Shown here piece by piece: positions 1 through 6,884 of a stretch of 15,342 nucleotides of DNA; the stretch's first letter is position 1; each line of letters starts with the position of its first letter. Below the pieces are notes generated by a model. It worked only from the letters and a program-made list of their open reading frames with translations, had not been told where the DNA came from and did no database searches. A program made the position numbers and the translations under genes. Origin of the DNA: Candidatus Parepulonipiscium sp. PG-Nun2H_MBin03 (lineage in GTDB: Bacteria; Bacillota; Clostridia; Lachnospirales; Cellulosilyticaceae); the NCBI GenBank assembly GCA_001995005.1, contig MDJN01000047.1, forward strand, positions 1-15,342, written 5' to 3'.

Positions 1-110
1 AACCATGCTTTTTATAGAAGTAAATTTTAATAATTATAGTTCATATTTATCTAGCTAGATTTAATCGTCTACAGTCTGAGGCCATTGCATAGACAACAAC
101 CTTGCATCTA
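1..110. other. 3' flank of pstA with no pstB start visible
   Basis: In a Pst operon pstB normally follows pstA within a few tens of bases. Read on the minus strand, all three frames of this stretch contain stops, and no purine-rich ribosome binding site precedes an ATG. The last ATG, at 6-4, lies close to the edge and has no Shine-Dalgarno sequence. pstB either starts beyond the window or is elsewhere. I see no convincing terminator here. Confidence 0.4.
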
Positions 111-965
111 TTATTTTGTCATTTTCTTTGCTATAGTATAGCTTATAAAGTTTAAACATAAAATTATTCCTAGTAATAAAACTGCTGCACCATATGCTTC
201 TTCAAAAGACAATCCTTCTTTTGCCAACATATATAAATGCACTGCAAGTGTTCTGCCTGAACTCATTACATTATCTGGTATACCAAAAACTGTACCTGCT
301 GTTAAAAATATTGCAGCTGTCTCACCTATTATACGTCCTGTACTTAAAATTACCCCCGTAAGTATTCCTGGAATTGCAGAAGGCAAAACAACTTTTACTA
401 TTGTACTAATTTTTGTCGCACCTAACGCTAAAGATGCTTCTCTATAACTTACAGGTACTGTTTTTAGAGCTTCTTCAGTAGTTTTTACTACAGTCGGTAG
501 CACCATTAGAGCTACAGTTAACCCACCTGCTAATATGCACCAAGACATTTTTAAAGTTGTTACAAAAAACATCATTCCAAATAGTCCAAATAATATTGAT
601 GGTACTGCCGCAAGACACTCTGTGCCCCATCTTACTAGTTTAATAAATTTTCCATTTAAAGAATATTCATTAATATATATCGCAGCTCCTATTCCTATCG
701 GAACCGATAAGCCAAGTCCAATCCCTACCATATATATGGTGGTCAAAATTGGCGGTATAAGTGCTGTAAAGTTTATATGCCCTAACCCTCTATATAAAAT
801 ATATCCAATCAACCAGAATAAAAATCCTACTGTAATTGTTGTACACAATCCTAAAAATCCATAAATTAACTTCTCTTTATAATTAGTTTTAGGTGTTGTC
901 AATTTTTGTTCAGGCTGTGAATACTTTAATATGCCAGAATTTTTTATTGCAGTTTCATTATCCAT
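111..965 (-). CDS. pstA: Phosphate ABC transporter permease PstA
   Basis: One of the two membrane subunits of the high-affinity PstSCAB phosphate importer, which passes phosphate from lipoprotein PstS across the membrane using ATP hydrolysed by PstB. The 284 residues fit the family length. There are about six hydrophobic segments, the first near residues 33-60. The cytoplasmic loop that docks on the ATPase (EAA loop) is clear around residues 177-215, with ASLALGATK followed by PGILTGVILSTGRIIGETAA, the usual PstA signature. The N-terminal 30 residues are polar and cytoplasmic. The ATG follows the pstC stop by 5 bp. Its ribosome binding site (GAAAGGAA) lies inside the last codons of pstC, so the two are probably translationally coupled. 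The family call is secure. Confidence 0.95.
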   Translation of the reverse strand: MDNETAIKNSGILKYSQPEQKLTTPKTNYKEKLIYGFLGLCTTITVGFLFWLIGYILYRGLGHINFTALIPPILTTIYMVGIGLGLSVPIGIGAAIYINEYSLNGKFIKLVRWGTECLAAVPSILFGLFGMMFFVTTLKMSWCILAGGLTVALMVLPTVVKTTEEALKTVPVSYREASLALGATKISTIVKVVLPSAIPGILTGVILSTGRIIGETAAIFLTAGTVFGIPDNVMSSGRTLAVHLYMLAKEGLSFEEAYGAAVLLLGIILCLNFISYTIAKKMTK

Positions 966-970
966 ATTGC

Positions 971-1852
971 TTAATTCCTTTCCATTCTCTTAACAATTAA
1001 TTGCATACCTATGTTTATCGCCATAATTATTATAAATAGTACTAATCCTGTTGCAAACAGTGCTTGTTGATGAGGACCTGCTGGTGCATAAGACATCTCC
1101 ATCGCAATATTTGCTGTTACTGTTCTAACTGAAGATAATATCGAATTTGGCACTACTGGCGAATTTCCAGCAACTAACATAACTGCCATAGTTTCACCTA
1201 ATGCACGCCCTATAGCTAACATTACTCCTGCAATAATTCCTGATTTTGCGGCTCTTAATTGTACTTTAAAAATATATTGTAATCGTGTTGCACCTAGTGC
1301 ATATGCACCTTCTTTATACTCTTTTGGTATAGCTTTTAAACTTACTTCTGTCATTCTTATTATGGTTGGCAGTATCATAAAAGATAATATTATAATAACT
1401 GCTAATAGGCTTAGCCCGCCTGATGGTGCTCCTGTTAATTTAATTATAGGCACAATTACCATAAGTCCAAAAAAACCATATATAACAGACGGAATACCTG
1501 CTAGCAAATCAACTATTTTTGATATAACACTTGAAATAGCAGGCGGAAGTATTGAAGTTATTACAATTGCTGTACTAATTCCTACTACGACTCCTATCAC
1601 TACAGCACCTAAAGTTGCAAAAAAACTTGCTACTAACATAGGATATATGCCAAAAATTTCGCCTGATGGTATCCAATTTTTACCTGTTAAAAAACTCCAT
1701 AGACTAGTGTGACTAAAAAATGGCAAGGCATTAAATAATATAAATCCGCCTATAAATAATACAGCTACAATACTAATGGCGGCACACCCCCAGAATACAC
1801 CTTTCATTATTTTTTCCATTACAGTTGTGATATTAATACTTTTATTTTCCAT
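971..1852 (-). CDS. pstC: Phosphate ABC transporter permease PstC
   Basis: Partner permease of PstA in the phosphate importer, in the cytoplasmic membrane. The 293 residues carry about six membrane segments, the first near residues 17-42. The family signature runs from EGAYALGATRLQYIFKVQL to GRALGETMAVMLVAGNSP (roughly residues 182-231) and contains the EAA loop that contacts PstB. A short extracytoplasmic stretch with SLWSFLTGKNWIPSGEIFG near residues 50-68 is typical of PstC. The ATG has an AAGGCGG ribosome binding site about 5 bases upstream, directly after the 3' arm of a hairpin that separates it from pstS. Second gene of the operon; order and spacing are conventional. Confidence 0.95.
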   Translation of the reverse strand: MENKSINITTVMEKIMKGVFWGCAAISIVAVLFIGGFILFNALPFFSHTSLWSFLTGKNWIPSGEIFGIYPMLVASFFATLGAVVIGVVVGISTAIVITSILPPAISSVISKIVDLLAGIPSVIYGFFGLMVIVPIIKLTGAPSGGLSLLAVIIILSFMILPTIIRMTEVSLKAIPKEYKEGAYALGATRLQYIFKVQLRAAKSGIIAGVMLAIGRALGETMAVMLVAGNSPVVPNSILSSVRTVTANIAMEMSYAPAGPHQQALFATGLVLFIIIMAINIGMQLIVKRMERN

Positions 1853-1863
1853 TTATGCCGCCT

Positions 1864-1893
1864 TGTTGCACCTATTAAAATCTAGATGCAACA
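1864..1893 (-). promoter_or_regulatory. Intercistronic mRNA hairpin between pstS and pstC
   Basis: On the minus-strand transcript an 11-bp stem (one G-U pair) forms between 1893-1883 and 1874-1864, with an 8-base loop. It starts about 17 bases after the pstS stop codon and ends directly against the pstC ribosome binding site. No U-tract follows, so it is not a standard terminator. Inference: it protects the pstS 3' end or limits pstC translation, so more binding protein than permease is made. Such post-transcriptional adjustment is known for the Bacillus subtilis pst operon. Confidence 0.6.
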
Positions 1894-1909
1894 CCCTCCT
1901 TTCTAATTT

Positions 1910-2788
1910 TTAGTTTACCGGAATATAAGTTTCTGCTACAATCTCTTGACCATCACTTAATATATATTCAATAAAATCGTCTACTGCTGCTCCTTGGTCA
2001 CCTGAAGTAACTAGAAGAAGTGGCCTTGATATTTTATAATCACCTGCTAATGTAGTTTCTACAGTAGGTTCAACGCCATTAATTTTTATTGCTGATATAG
2101 TATCGTCAATATATCCTAAAGATACAAATCCAATCCCATTCTCTTGTGCTGCAGTTGTAGCTTTAACGGCACCATTTCCTTCTTGAATAACTGCTGTTTG
2201 CACTACACTAGATACTGTTACCCCTTCTATATCCATTTCAAGCCCTATAATTTCTTCAAATGCTCCTCTAGTTCCTGAACCATCTTCACGACAAATCACA
2301 AGAATTGGTTGATTTTCTCCTCCAACTTCACTCCAGTTAGTAATTGTACCCTCATAAATATCTTTAACTTGTTCTATAGTTAAATCATCTACTGGATTTG
2401 ATGGATGAACTACTATTGCTATTGAATCTTTTGCAATTACAATTTCTTCTAATCCTAGCTCTTTTTCTGATTCTTTAATTTCTCTTGATGCCATACCTAT
2501 GTTTGCTGTTCCATTTGCAGCGGCTTGTATCCCTGCTGATGAACCTACTCCTTGTATTTCAATATCCACATTTGCTATTTGTTCATACGCTTCTTCTAAT
2601 TTTTCCATCGGTGCCGCTACTGTCGTTGAACCTACAACTATAATTTTTTCGGTACCACTACTAGTTGTATTTGATACTGATGCTTGCTCCGTTGATGATG
2701 CCCCAGATGATGTTGACGAAGAACATCCTGTGGCCATGCTTCCTGTTACTAATATTACTCCTAATGCTAATAACAATCTCTTTTTCAT
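1910..2788 (-). CDS. pstS: Phosphate-binding lipoprotein PstS
   Basis: Extracellular, lipid-anchored substrate-binding protein of the PstSCAB importer. I choose the ATG at 2788, giving 292 residues. It follows an AGAAGGAG ribosome binding site by about 10 bases, whereas the upstream in-frame TTG at 2815 has none. The signal peptide is MKKRLLLALG plus a hydrophobic core ending in a lipobox (MATGC), so the mature protein begins at Cys22, followed by a Ser/Thr-rich linker. Phosphate-site motifs are visible: VVGSTTVAAP, GVGSSAGIQAAANGTANIGM and the late DGSGTRGAFEEI. The middle part KDSIAIVVHPSNPVDDLT and IYEGTITNWSEVGG is typical of Firmicute PstS. First gene of the operon, behind a candidate Pho box. 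Confidence in family and role is high. Confidence 0.96.
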   Translation of the reverse strand: MKKRLLLALGVILVTGSMATGCSSSTSSGASSTEQASVSNTTSSGTEKIIVVGSTTVAAPMEKLEEAYEQIANVDIEIQGVGSSAGIQAAANGTANIGMASREIKESEKELGLEEIVIAKDSIAIVVHPSNPVDDLTIEQVKDIYEGTITNWSEVGGENQPILVICREDGSGTRGAFEEIIGLEMDIEGVTVSSVVQTAVIQEGNGAVKATTAAQENGIGFVSLGYIDDTISAIKINGVEPTVETTLAGDYKISRPLLLVTSGDQGAAVDDFIEYILSDGQEIVAETYIPVN

Positions 2789-2879
2789 TTTTATAATTCT
2801 CCTTCTAATATTCAACTTTTATTATTTTTTATACACTACTTCACTTAATACTTTTTTATTTTACTAATTATTTGTTTGG

Positions 2880-2923
2880 AGAATATTTGTTTCTTGTTAA
2901 ATCTAAGTTAAATATTTATAAAA
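2880..2923 (-). promoter_or_regulatory. Candidate Pho box and promoter of the pst operon
   Basis: Read on the minus strand, three hexamers lie at an exact 11-bp period: TTTTAT (2923-2918), TTTAAC (2912-2907) and TTTAAC (2901-2896), each separated by 5 bp. This matches the Gram-positive PhoP site, TT(A/C/T)A(C/T)A-like repeats spaced by about 5 bp. A -10-like TATTCT (2885-2880) follows 10 bp after the last repeat, the arrangement expected for a PhoP-activated promoter that lacks a good -35. The pstS start is about 90 bp downstream. Sequence-based inference only. Confidence 0.5.
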
Positions 2924-2928
2924 GGTAT

Positions 2929-2957
2929 AAAAAAATGGAAGCCCATATTGAGCTTCC
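2929..2957 (-). terminator. Rho-independent terminator after the methyltransferase-family gene
   Basis: On the minus strand the arms 2957-2950 and 2944-2937 pair as an 8-bp stem (one G-U) around a 5-base loop. A run of seven T follows after one A (2935-2929). It lies about 64 bases after the stop at 3021 and just upstream of the Pho box, so it insulates the pst promoter from read-through. Confidence 0.85.
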
Positions 2958-3020
2958 TCAGATCGTTCAAATTGAATATTATTAAAAAGTTAGTTGATAG
3001 ACGTTGCTGTTCGGGAAATC

Positions 3021-4064
3021 CTATCTAAAGTTATTAACGATATCTCTTACAGTTAACATATTATCAACTGGAGTAAATTTTGGTACTTCGCATCCTGCAC
3101 TTACCATTATTCTATGTTGTTTAGAAAATTCAAGACAACGCATTACTTCTTTTTGTACTAATTCTGTATTTCCTTGCAAAAGTACTGTAACAGGATCATA
3201 ATTACCGCAAACTACCATATCTAAATGCTCACAAGCTTTTTGCATATCTACCATATAATCTATATCCACTATATCTGCACCAGTTTTTGAAACCAAATCG
3301 AGTACAGGATTTAAGTTTCCACAAATGTGTAGCTTAGTTTTTGCACCATAGTCTTTTATTGCCTTAATTATTTTTTGCTGGCATGGAAGAGCAAATTCTT
3401 CGTATAAATATGGTCCAATTAATGAAGCTGCCGCATCTCCTACCCCAATTATATTGGCTCCTGCATCTATTTGTGCTTTTGCAAATAATATCGCCTGTTC
3501 AACACAGATATCTAGCAACTCTTGCATAGCATCTGGTTCATCTATTAAATTCATCATGAAGCTACTCATATCCATTAAGTCGCATGCCTCGGCAACTGCT
3601 CCTTCCACCCAACCTATAATAGGTGCATCTAAGCCTACTCTTTCGCTAAGAAATCTTACTGCCATTAATCTATCATTCATAGCATAAGATTTTGATGGAT
3701 CCCCTACTTTTAATTTTTTTATATCTGTAATTTGTTTTATTAATTTATCTTGGCTATGTGGCACGTTATCTGGCTCTATAATAACATTTGCTCCAAATCC
3801 TTCCGCTTCTCTCATCGGGTCAGATACAACACAAATAGTATCTAATCCAAATTTTTCGTAGCAATATAATACTCCTGCTGTTAACTTTTTATAATCTCGT
3901 ACATATTCCCCATAAGGCACGCCTATTTGGTTAGCAGCAAATAACATTACAAGTGCTACATTTGCCACTCTGTCGTATTCATCACCATTAATTATTGCCA
4001 TAACTCTTTCATATGAATTAATATAAAACACTCCTTCCAATCTATAAAAAAGATCATCTGTCAT
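3021..4064 (-). CDS. Uroporphyrinogen decarboxylase-family protein, MtaA/MtbA-like methylcobamide methyltransferase
   Basis: Member of the URO-D superfamily, cytoplasmic TIM-barrel. It carries the zinc-site pattern of the methylcobamide:thiol methyltransferases rather than of true heme-pathway decarboxylases: LHICGN (His246, Cys248) and, about 77 residues on, SAGCEVP (Cys325). Other family marks are the N-terminal SYERVMAIINGDEYDRV and the GVGDAAASLIGP loop. In this family the protein moves a methyl group between a corrinoid protein and a thiol. No corrinoid protein or methyltransferase partner is adjacent, so the substrate is unknown. The start is uncertain: the ATG at 4064 has no good ribosome binding site. 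GGAAGGAG at about 4031-4038 is correctly placed for a rare ATT start at 4022 (residue 15), exactly where the family usually begins. The outer limit is given here. Followed by its own terminator. Confidence 0.8.
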   Translation of the reverse strand: MTDDLFYRLEGVFYINSYERVMAIINGDEYDRVANVALVMLFAANQIGVPYGEYVRDYKKLTAGVLYCYEKFGLDTICVVSDPMREAEGFGANVIIEPDNVPHSQDKLIKQITDIKKLKVGDPSKSYAMNDRLMAVRFLSERVGLDAPIIGWVEGAVAEACDLMDMSSFMMNLIDEPDAMQELLDICVEQAILFAKAQIDAGANIIGVGDAAASLIGPYLYEEFALPCQQKIIKAIKDYGAKTKLHICGNLNPVLDLVSKTGADIVDIDYMVDMQKACEHLDMVVCGNYDPVTVLLQGNTELVQKEVMRCLEFSKQHRIMVSAGCEVPKFTPVDNMLTVRDIVNNFR

Positions 4065-4091
4065 GGTAAATAACTCACATCAGACGATATA

Positions 4092-4121
4092 ATTTTCTAT
4101 TTTAAAATTTTCTATTTTAAA
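4092..4121. repeat. Exact 15-bp tandem duplication over the Nudix gene stop codon
   Basis: The unit attttctattttaaa occurs at 4092-4106 and again, without any change, at 4107-4121. The right copy holds the last codons and stop (TAG at 4114-4112) of the Nudix gene; the left copy repeats that end downstream of the stop. This looks like a recent replication-slippage duplication. It does not change the protein. Confidence 0.8.
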
Positions 4122-4708
4122 AGTGTATCATAAGAACCATTCACAAAATTTAATAAAATCAAATATAATTTTATATCCATTTTACAATCACTTTGCAATA
4201 TTGTACTAGCCTCTTTTTTATCTACTAAGTAAGGGGTTATATCCTCATCAGGTTCCAAATTTTCAGTTGATATTTCACCTGTACAAACACAAAAGACTAG
4301 TGAAACAGATTCATCTGTCATACCTGGAGTTAAATATAATTTATTATAATTATATAAAATCTCAATTACTTCAAGTCCTGTTTCTTCTTTTATCTCTCTC
4401 TTAGCAGTTGTTTCTATAGTTTCACCCGCATCAATAAGACCTGCTGGAAGTTCATATATATATCCATTTACAGGCACTCTAAATTGTTTAATTACGACTA
4501 AAGATTTAGTTTCTTTATGGAAACTTACCATAACTACAGCATCTACAGCATCTGGTATATCTTTAAAAAATATATCATCTAAATCACTCTGACTTTTTCT
4601 CGTTGCTAATGTCCAGTGTTTTGTATCTCCATGTTTATTTTGATATTTAATATCATACATACTTAAAAATTTTGTTTGTACCAACGCCTTAATTTCTTTA
4701 ACTTTCAC
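4112..4708 (-). CDS. Nudix hydrolase, ADP-ribose pyrophosphatase type
   Basis: Likely hydrolyses ADP-ribose or a related nucleoside diphosphate-X compound to a monophosphate product, in the cytoplasm. The Nudix box is complete at residues 90-112: Gly90, five residues, Glu96, seven residues, then REIKEETGL (Arg104, Glu105, Glu108, Glu109), which binds the catalytic metal. IYELPAGLIDAGE just before it is the usual ADP-ribose pyrophosphatase (NudF-like) form. A 198-residue length is normal, and the N-terminal half holds the expected beta strands (VVMVSFH, LVVIKQFR). Translation starts at a GTG (4708) six bases after GAGGAG. It is 31 bp downstream of the HNH gene on the same strand, so probably co-transcribed. 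The exact substrate cannot be read from sequence. Confidence 0.87.
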   Translation of the reverse strand: MKVKEIKALVQTKFLSMYDIKYQNKHGDTKHWTLATRKSQSDLDDIFFKDIPDAVDAVVMVSFHKETKSLVVIKQFRVPVNGYIYELPAGLIDAGETIETTAKREIKEETGLEVIEILYNYNKLYLTPGMTDESVSLVFCVCTGEISTENLEPDEDITPYLVDKKEASTILQSDCKMDIKLYLILLNFVNGSYDTLLK

Positions 4709-4739
4709 AGTATTCTCCTCACACTCTAAGAAAGCACAG

Positions 4740-6371
4740 TTATTTTAACATTTCTTTTACTTGTTCAACAGTATAATTTGGAAATTTTGAGTGCAAAATA
4801 GTATGACAATTATGACAGATAGGGATTAAGTCTTTTTCTGGATTTACATCTAAATTATCCCATTCTTTAGTAGTAGATTTTAAGTTATGCACATCCATTA
4901 ACTTCTCAAATTTATCTCCGTATGTGTACCCATAGTCTATTGAACATATTTCACAACTTGCTCCATAATACTCAAGGCAAGCTTTTTTCAGTTCATTCCA
5001 CTTTTCTTTTTGTATAGTTTCGTCAGGCTTTTTAACAGTTTCAAACGGTTTTCTACACATTTTTTCTACCGCTGTTTTAGATGGTGTATTTACAAACGGG
5101 TCATGCAATAATTTTTCTATTTCATTTAGATCTTCTAAACTTGGTTCCTCATCTATTTCCAAGGTATCCTCATCTTCATTAAACAATTCATCTAAAAATG
5201 CATCTAATCTTTCCTCGTCATCAAGGTCATCATTTTCTTTCCAACTTTTTTTTGATTTCTCTTCTTCTTTAACTATTTCTTTTTTAACGTTTTCTTTTTT
5301 AACTATTTCTTTTTTAACGTTTTCTTTTTTAACGTTTTCTTCTTTGGTAGAGTTTTTAGATTGAACTAAGGTTAATGGATTGGATTTCTTATTGTCTTCA
5401 ATATATATATTGTTATCCATATGCTCTATGACTCCTATTTCATGTTTATCATACGGTGCAACTTTTTCTTTTTTGAATAATGTCACACTAATGTGGTCTG
5501 TCTTTTCAGATTTACGTTTACTCATTTTATCAGAAAGTGAAATATGACTTGTAGTAAGTTCTTGATTAGTAATTAACATTTCCATTGCACTATATAAGTT
5601 AGAATTGATAGACCATTCAAACGATTGATTGCTAATAAAATATCCTGTAAAAATAATATTCCACCATAATTTATCACCAGTATTAGATATGGGTGTCTCT
5701 ATTTTAGTATGGGACTTAATTCTTTTGCAAAGAGACATAACCACTTCTTTATAAGGGTATGTAGATGGATACCCATCTTCTTCGCTTAAATCTTGGCGGG
5801 TAATATTGATGCCGCCCGCTAGATACATTCTAGTTAGTAAATCTCGATTTTTTTCTGTAAAAACTTTATCATTCATAAATATTTGTGCCCAGTCATTCGA
5901 TGTAATTTTAACTTCGTCGGTGTAATATACTTGATTGGTATTTGTAACTTGCATATTCTCACTCACCTTTTCACTTATTTCAACTTTTGAAGGTTGTTCA
6001 ATATTTGAATGTATTTTAGTGTCTGAAGTTACTGTAGGTGCCTGTATTACATTTGGTGCATAATCATATTCCTTTAATCTCTTTTTAGCAAATTCCACAA
6101 TATCTAGCGGAATAATATCTTTATACTTTGGGTCTGTTAAGAGAGCTTCAATTGATAGATCAAGTCGCTTATTTTCCCACAATATCCCAAAATCTGTTAA
6201 ATAAGTTTCTGTAGTTATATATTTTAACCCTGCTTCATATCCGCCAAACTTATTAATCTGGTTTAGTAAGTTTGGAGATTTATACTTTATTTGCTGAGAT
6301 ATTTTTTTGTATAAATTAAGCATTTCTTGACTAAACATTTTTTTTAATTCAATTTTGATTACATCTTCCAT
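4740..6371 (-). CDS. HNH endonuclease-domain protein, possibly restriction-related
   Basis: A 543-residue soluble protein. The C-terminal HNH nuclease domain (about 465-530) shows Cys473-x2-Cys476 and Cys519-x2-Cys522 as a zinc pair, DVHN (His495), Asn510 in VNPEKDLIPIC, and NCHTILH (His523, His527). The key residues are intact. A middle module (about 159-266) has NDWAQIFMNDKVFTEKNRDLLTRM (in part), IKSHTKI, LWWNIIFTGY and FEWSINSNLY. I recall a similar module in McrB-type and HNH restriction proteins of Firmicutes, a resemblance and not a proof. The N-terminal 110 residues are unassigned. Residues 341-376 are a Lys/Glu repeat linker and 379-420 are very acidic. Start: AAAGGAGAG five bases before the ATG. 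Co-directional with the Nudix gene 31 bp downstream. No DNA methyltransferase is nearby, so a modification-dependent or defence role is a guess. Confidence 0.72.
   Translation of the reverse strand: MEDVIKIELKKMFSQEMLNLYKKISQQIKYKSPNLLNQINKFGGYEAGLKYITTETYLTDFGILWENKRLDLSIEALLTDPKYKDIIPLDIVEFAKKRLKEYDYAPNVIQAPTVTSDTKIHSNIEQPSKVEISEKVSENMQVTNTNQVYYTDEVKITSNDWAQIFMNDKVFTEKNRDLLTRMYLAGGINITRQDLSEEDGYPSTYPYKEVVMSLCKRIKSHTKIETPISNTGDKLWWNIIFTGYFISNQSFEWSINSNLYSAMEMLITNQELTTSHISLSDKMSKRKSEKTDHISVTLFKKEKVAPYDKHEIGVIEHMDNNIYIEDNKKSNPLTLVQSKNSTKEENVKKENVKKEIVKKENVKKEIVKEEEKSKKSWKENDDLDDEERLDAFLDELFNEDEDTLEIDEEPSLEDLNEIEKLLHDPFVNTPSKTAVEKMCRKPFETVKKPDETIQKEKWNELKKACLEYYGASCEICSIDYGYTYGDKFEKLMDVHNLKSTTKEWDNLDVNPEKDLIPICHNCHTILHSKFPNYTVEQVKEMLK
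5271..5345. repeat. Five 15-bp tandem repeats inside the HNH gene
   Basis: Five in-frame 15-bp units of two alternating forms (aactatttctttttt and aacgttttctttttt; the last copy ends tcttt). On the minus strand they encode five-residue Lys/Glu blocks, VKKEN or VKKEI, in the charged linker before the nuclease domain. Being a multiple of three, copy-number change would alter linker length without a frameshift. Confidence 0.88.
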
Positions 6372-6512
6372 ATATCTCTCCTTTGGTAAATAATTAATGT
6401 TTATGGTTCAAGACGTATGACATTTAAAAAAATCTTTAGTATTAACACTATATTATAATATTATAATACTTTGTTGATATAAACATTCATTTTTTTGATA
6501 TTTATTTTACTA
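6372..6512. promoter_or_regulatory. Upstream region of the HNH gene, probable promoter
   Basis: On the minus strand two overlapping TATAAT hexamers occur at about 6450-6463, some 80-90 bases before the HNH start. I find no good -35 hexamer at 16-18 bp from either, so the promoter is tentative. The stretch is otherwise featureless and very AT-rich. Confidence 0.3.
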
Positions 6513-6544
6513 ATAAAGCTACCATGTTGGTATGGTAGCTTTAT
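6513..6544 (-). terminator. Terminator hairpin after the small acidic membrane protein gene
   Basis: A perfect 13-bp inverted repeat (6513-6525 with 6532-6544) encloses a 6-base loop. It begins about 5 bp after the stop codon of the small gene. The 3' arm ends in TTTAT and is only moderately T-rich afterwards, so termination may be incomplete. It separates this gene from the HNH unit. Confidence 0.7.
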
Positions 6545-6549
6545 CTATT

Positions 6550-6852
6550 TTAAACTGATTCTTCGGTAGAGTCCTCATCTTCAAAATTTTTGATTTCTAA
6601 ATACTCAACATCTTCGTCGGCATCATCATACATATCATCGTCATCTAAATCTTCGTCAAAGTATTCATAGTATTCTTCAATATCATCATCTTCTTTAGAT
6701 TTAATGTATAGAATTAGGCCTAGTAAAGCTACTAATACCCCAACTCCTAACATGATCCAACCACACCTATGGCATTTCCTTTCTGCAGGAGTCACAACGC
6801 CTAGTCGGTCTTTTACTTCTTTGACTATTTTGTCCATGTCTTTTTTACTCAT
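6550..6852 (-). CDS. Small single-pass membrane protein with acidic C-terminus, unknown function
   Basis: I do not recognise this family. I start it at the ATG at 6852 (100 residues, MSKKDMDKIV). It is preceded by AAAGGACGG, while the upstream in-frame ATG at 6906 has no ribosome binding site and lies next to the -35 box. The protein has a basic, probably cytoplasmic head with a CHRC pair near residues 27-30 that could bind a metal. One hydrophobic helix (WIMLGVGVLVALLGLILYI, about 32-50) follows. The tail of about 50 residues is almost all Asp, Glu and Tyr. Charge distribution suggests the basic head is inside and the acidic tail outside. It has its own promoter and terminator, so it is likely monocistronic, though lysS read-through is possible. 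No role is assigned. Confidence 0.7.
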   Translation of the reverse strand: MSKKDMDKIVKEVKDRLGVVTPAERKCHRCGWIMLGVGVLVALLGLILYIKSKEDDDIEEYYEYFDEDLDDDDMYDDADEDVEYLEIKNFEDEDSTEESV

Positions 6853-6884
6853 ATTACACCGTCCTTTAATTGTTGATTTATGTC

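Noticed and set aside
85..110. Possible hairpin after pstA built from ATGCAA copies
   Set aside because: The two ATGCAA copies are direct, not inverted, repeats; the only stems are 4-5 bp and no T-run follows.
535..1712. Plus-strand open frames at 535-864 and 1362-1712
   Set aside because: They lie opposite pstA and pstC, have no ribosome binding sites and encode the complement of conserved membrane proteins.
1853..1900. A 13-codon leader-peptide frame (GTG/TTG start) between pstS and pstC
   Set aside because: A GGAGGG site exists, but its distance to the GTG or TTG is too short, and the stretch is better explained by the hairpin.
2499..3687. Plus-strand open frames at 2499-2867, 3004-3201 and 3454-3687
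   Set aside because: Shadows of pstS and the methyltransferase-family gene; composition is atypical and no start signals are present.
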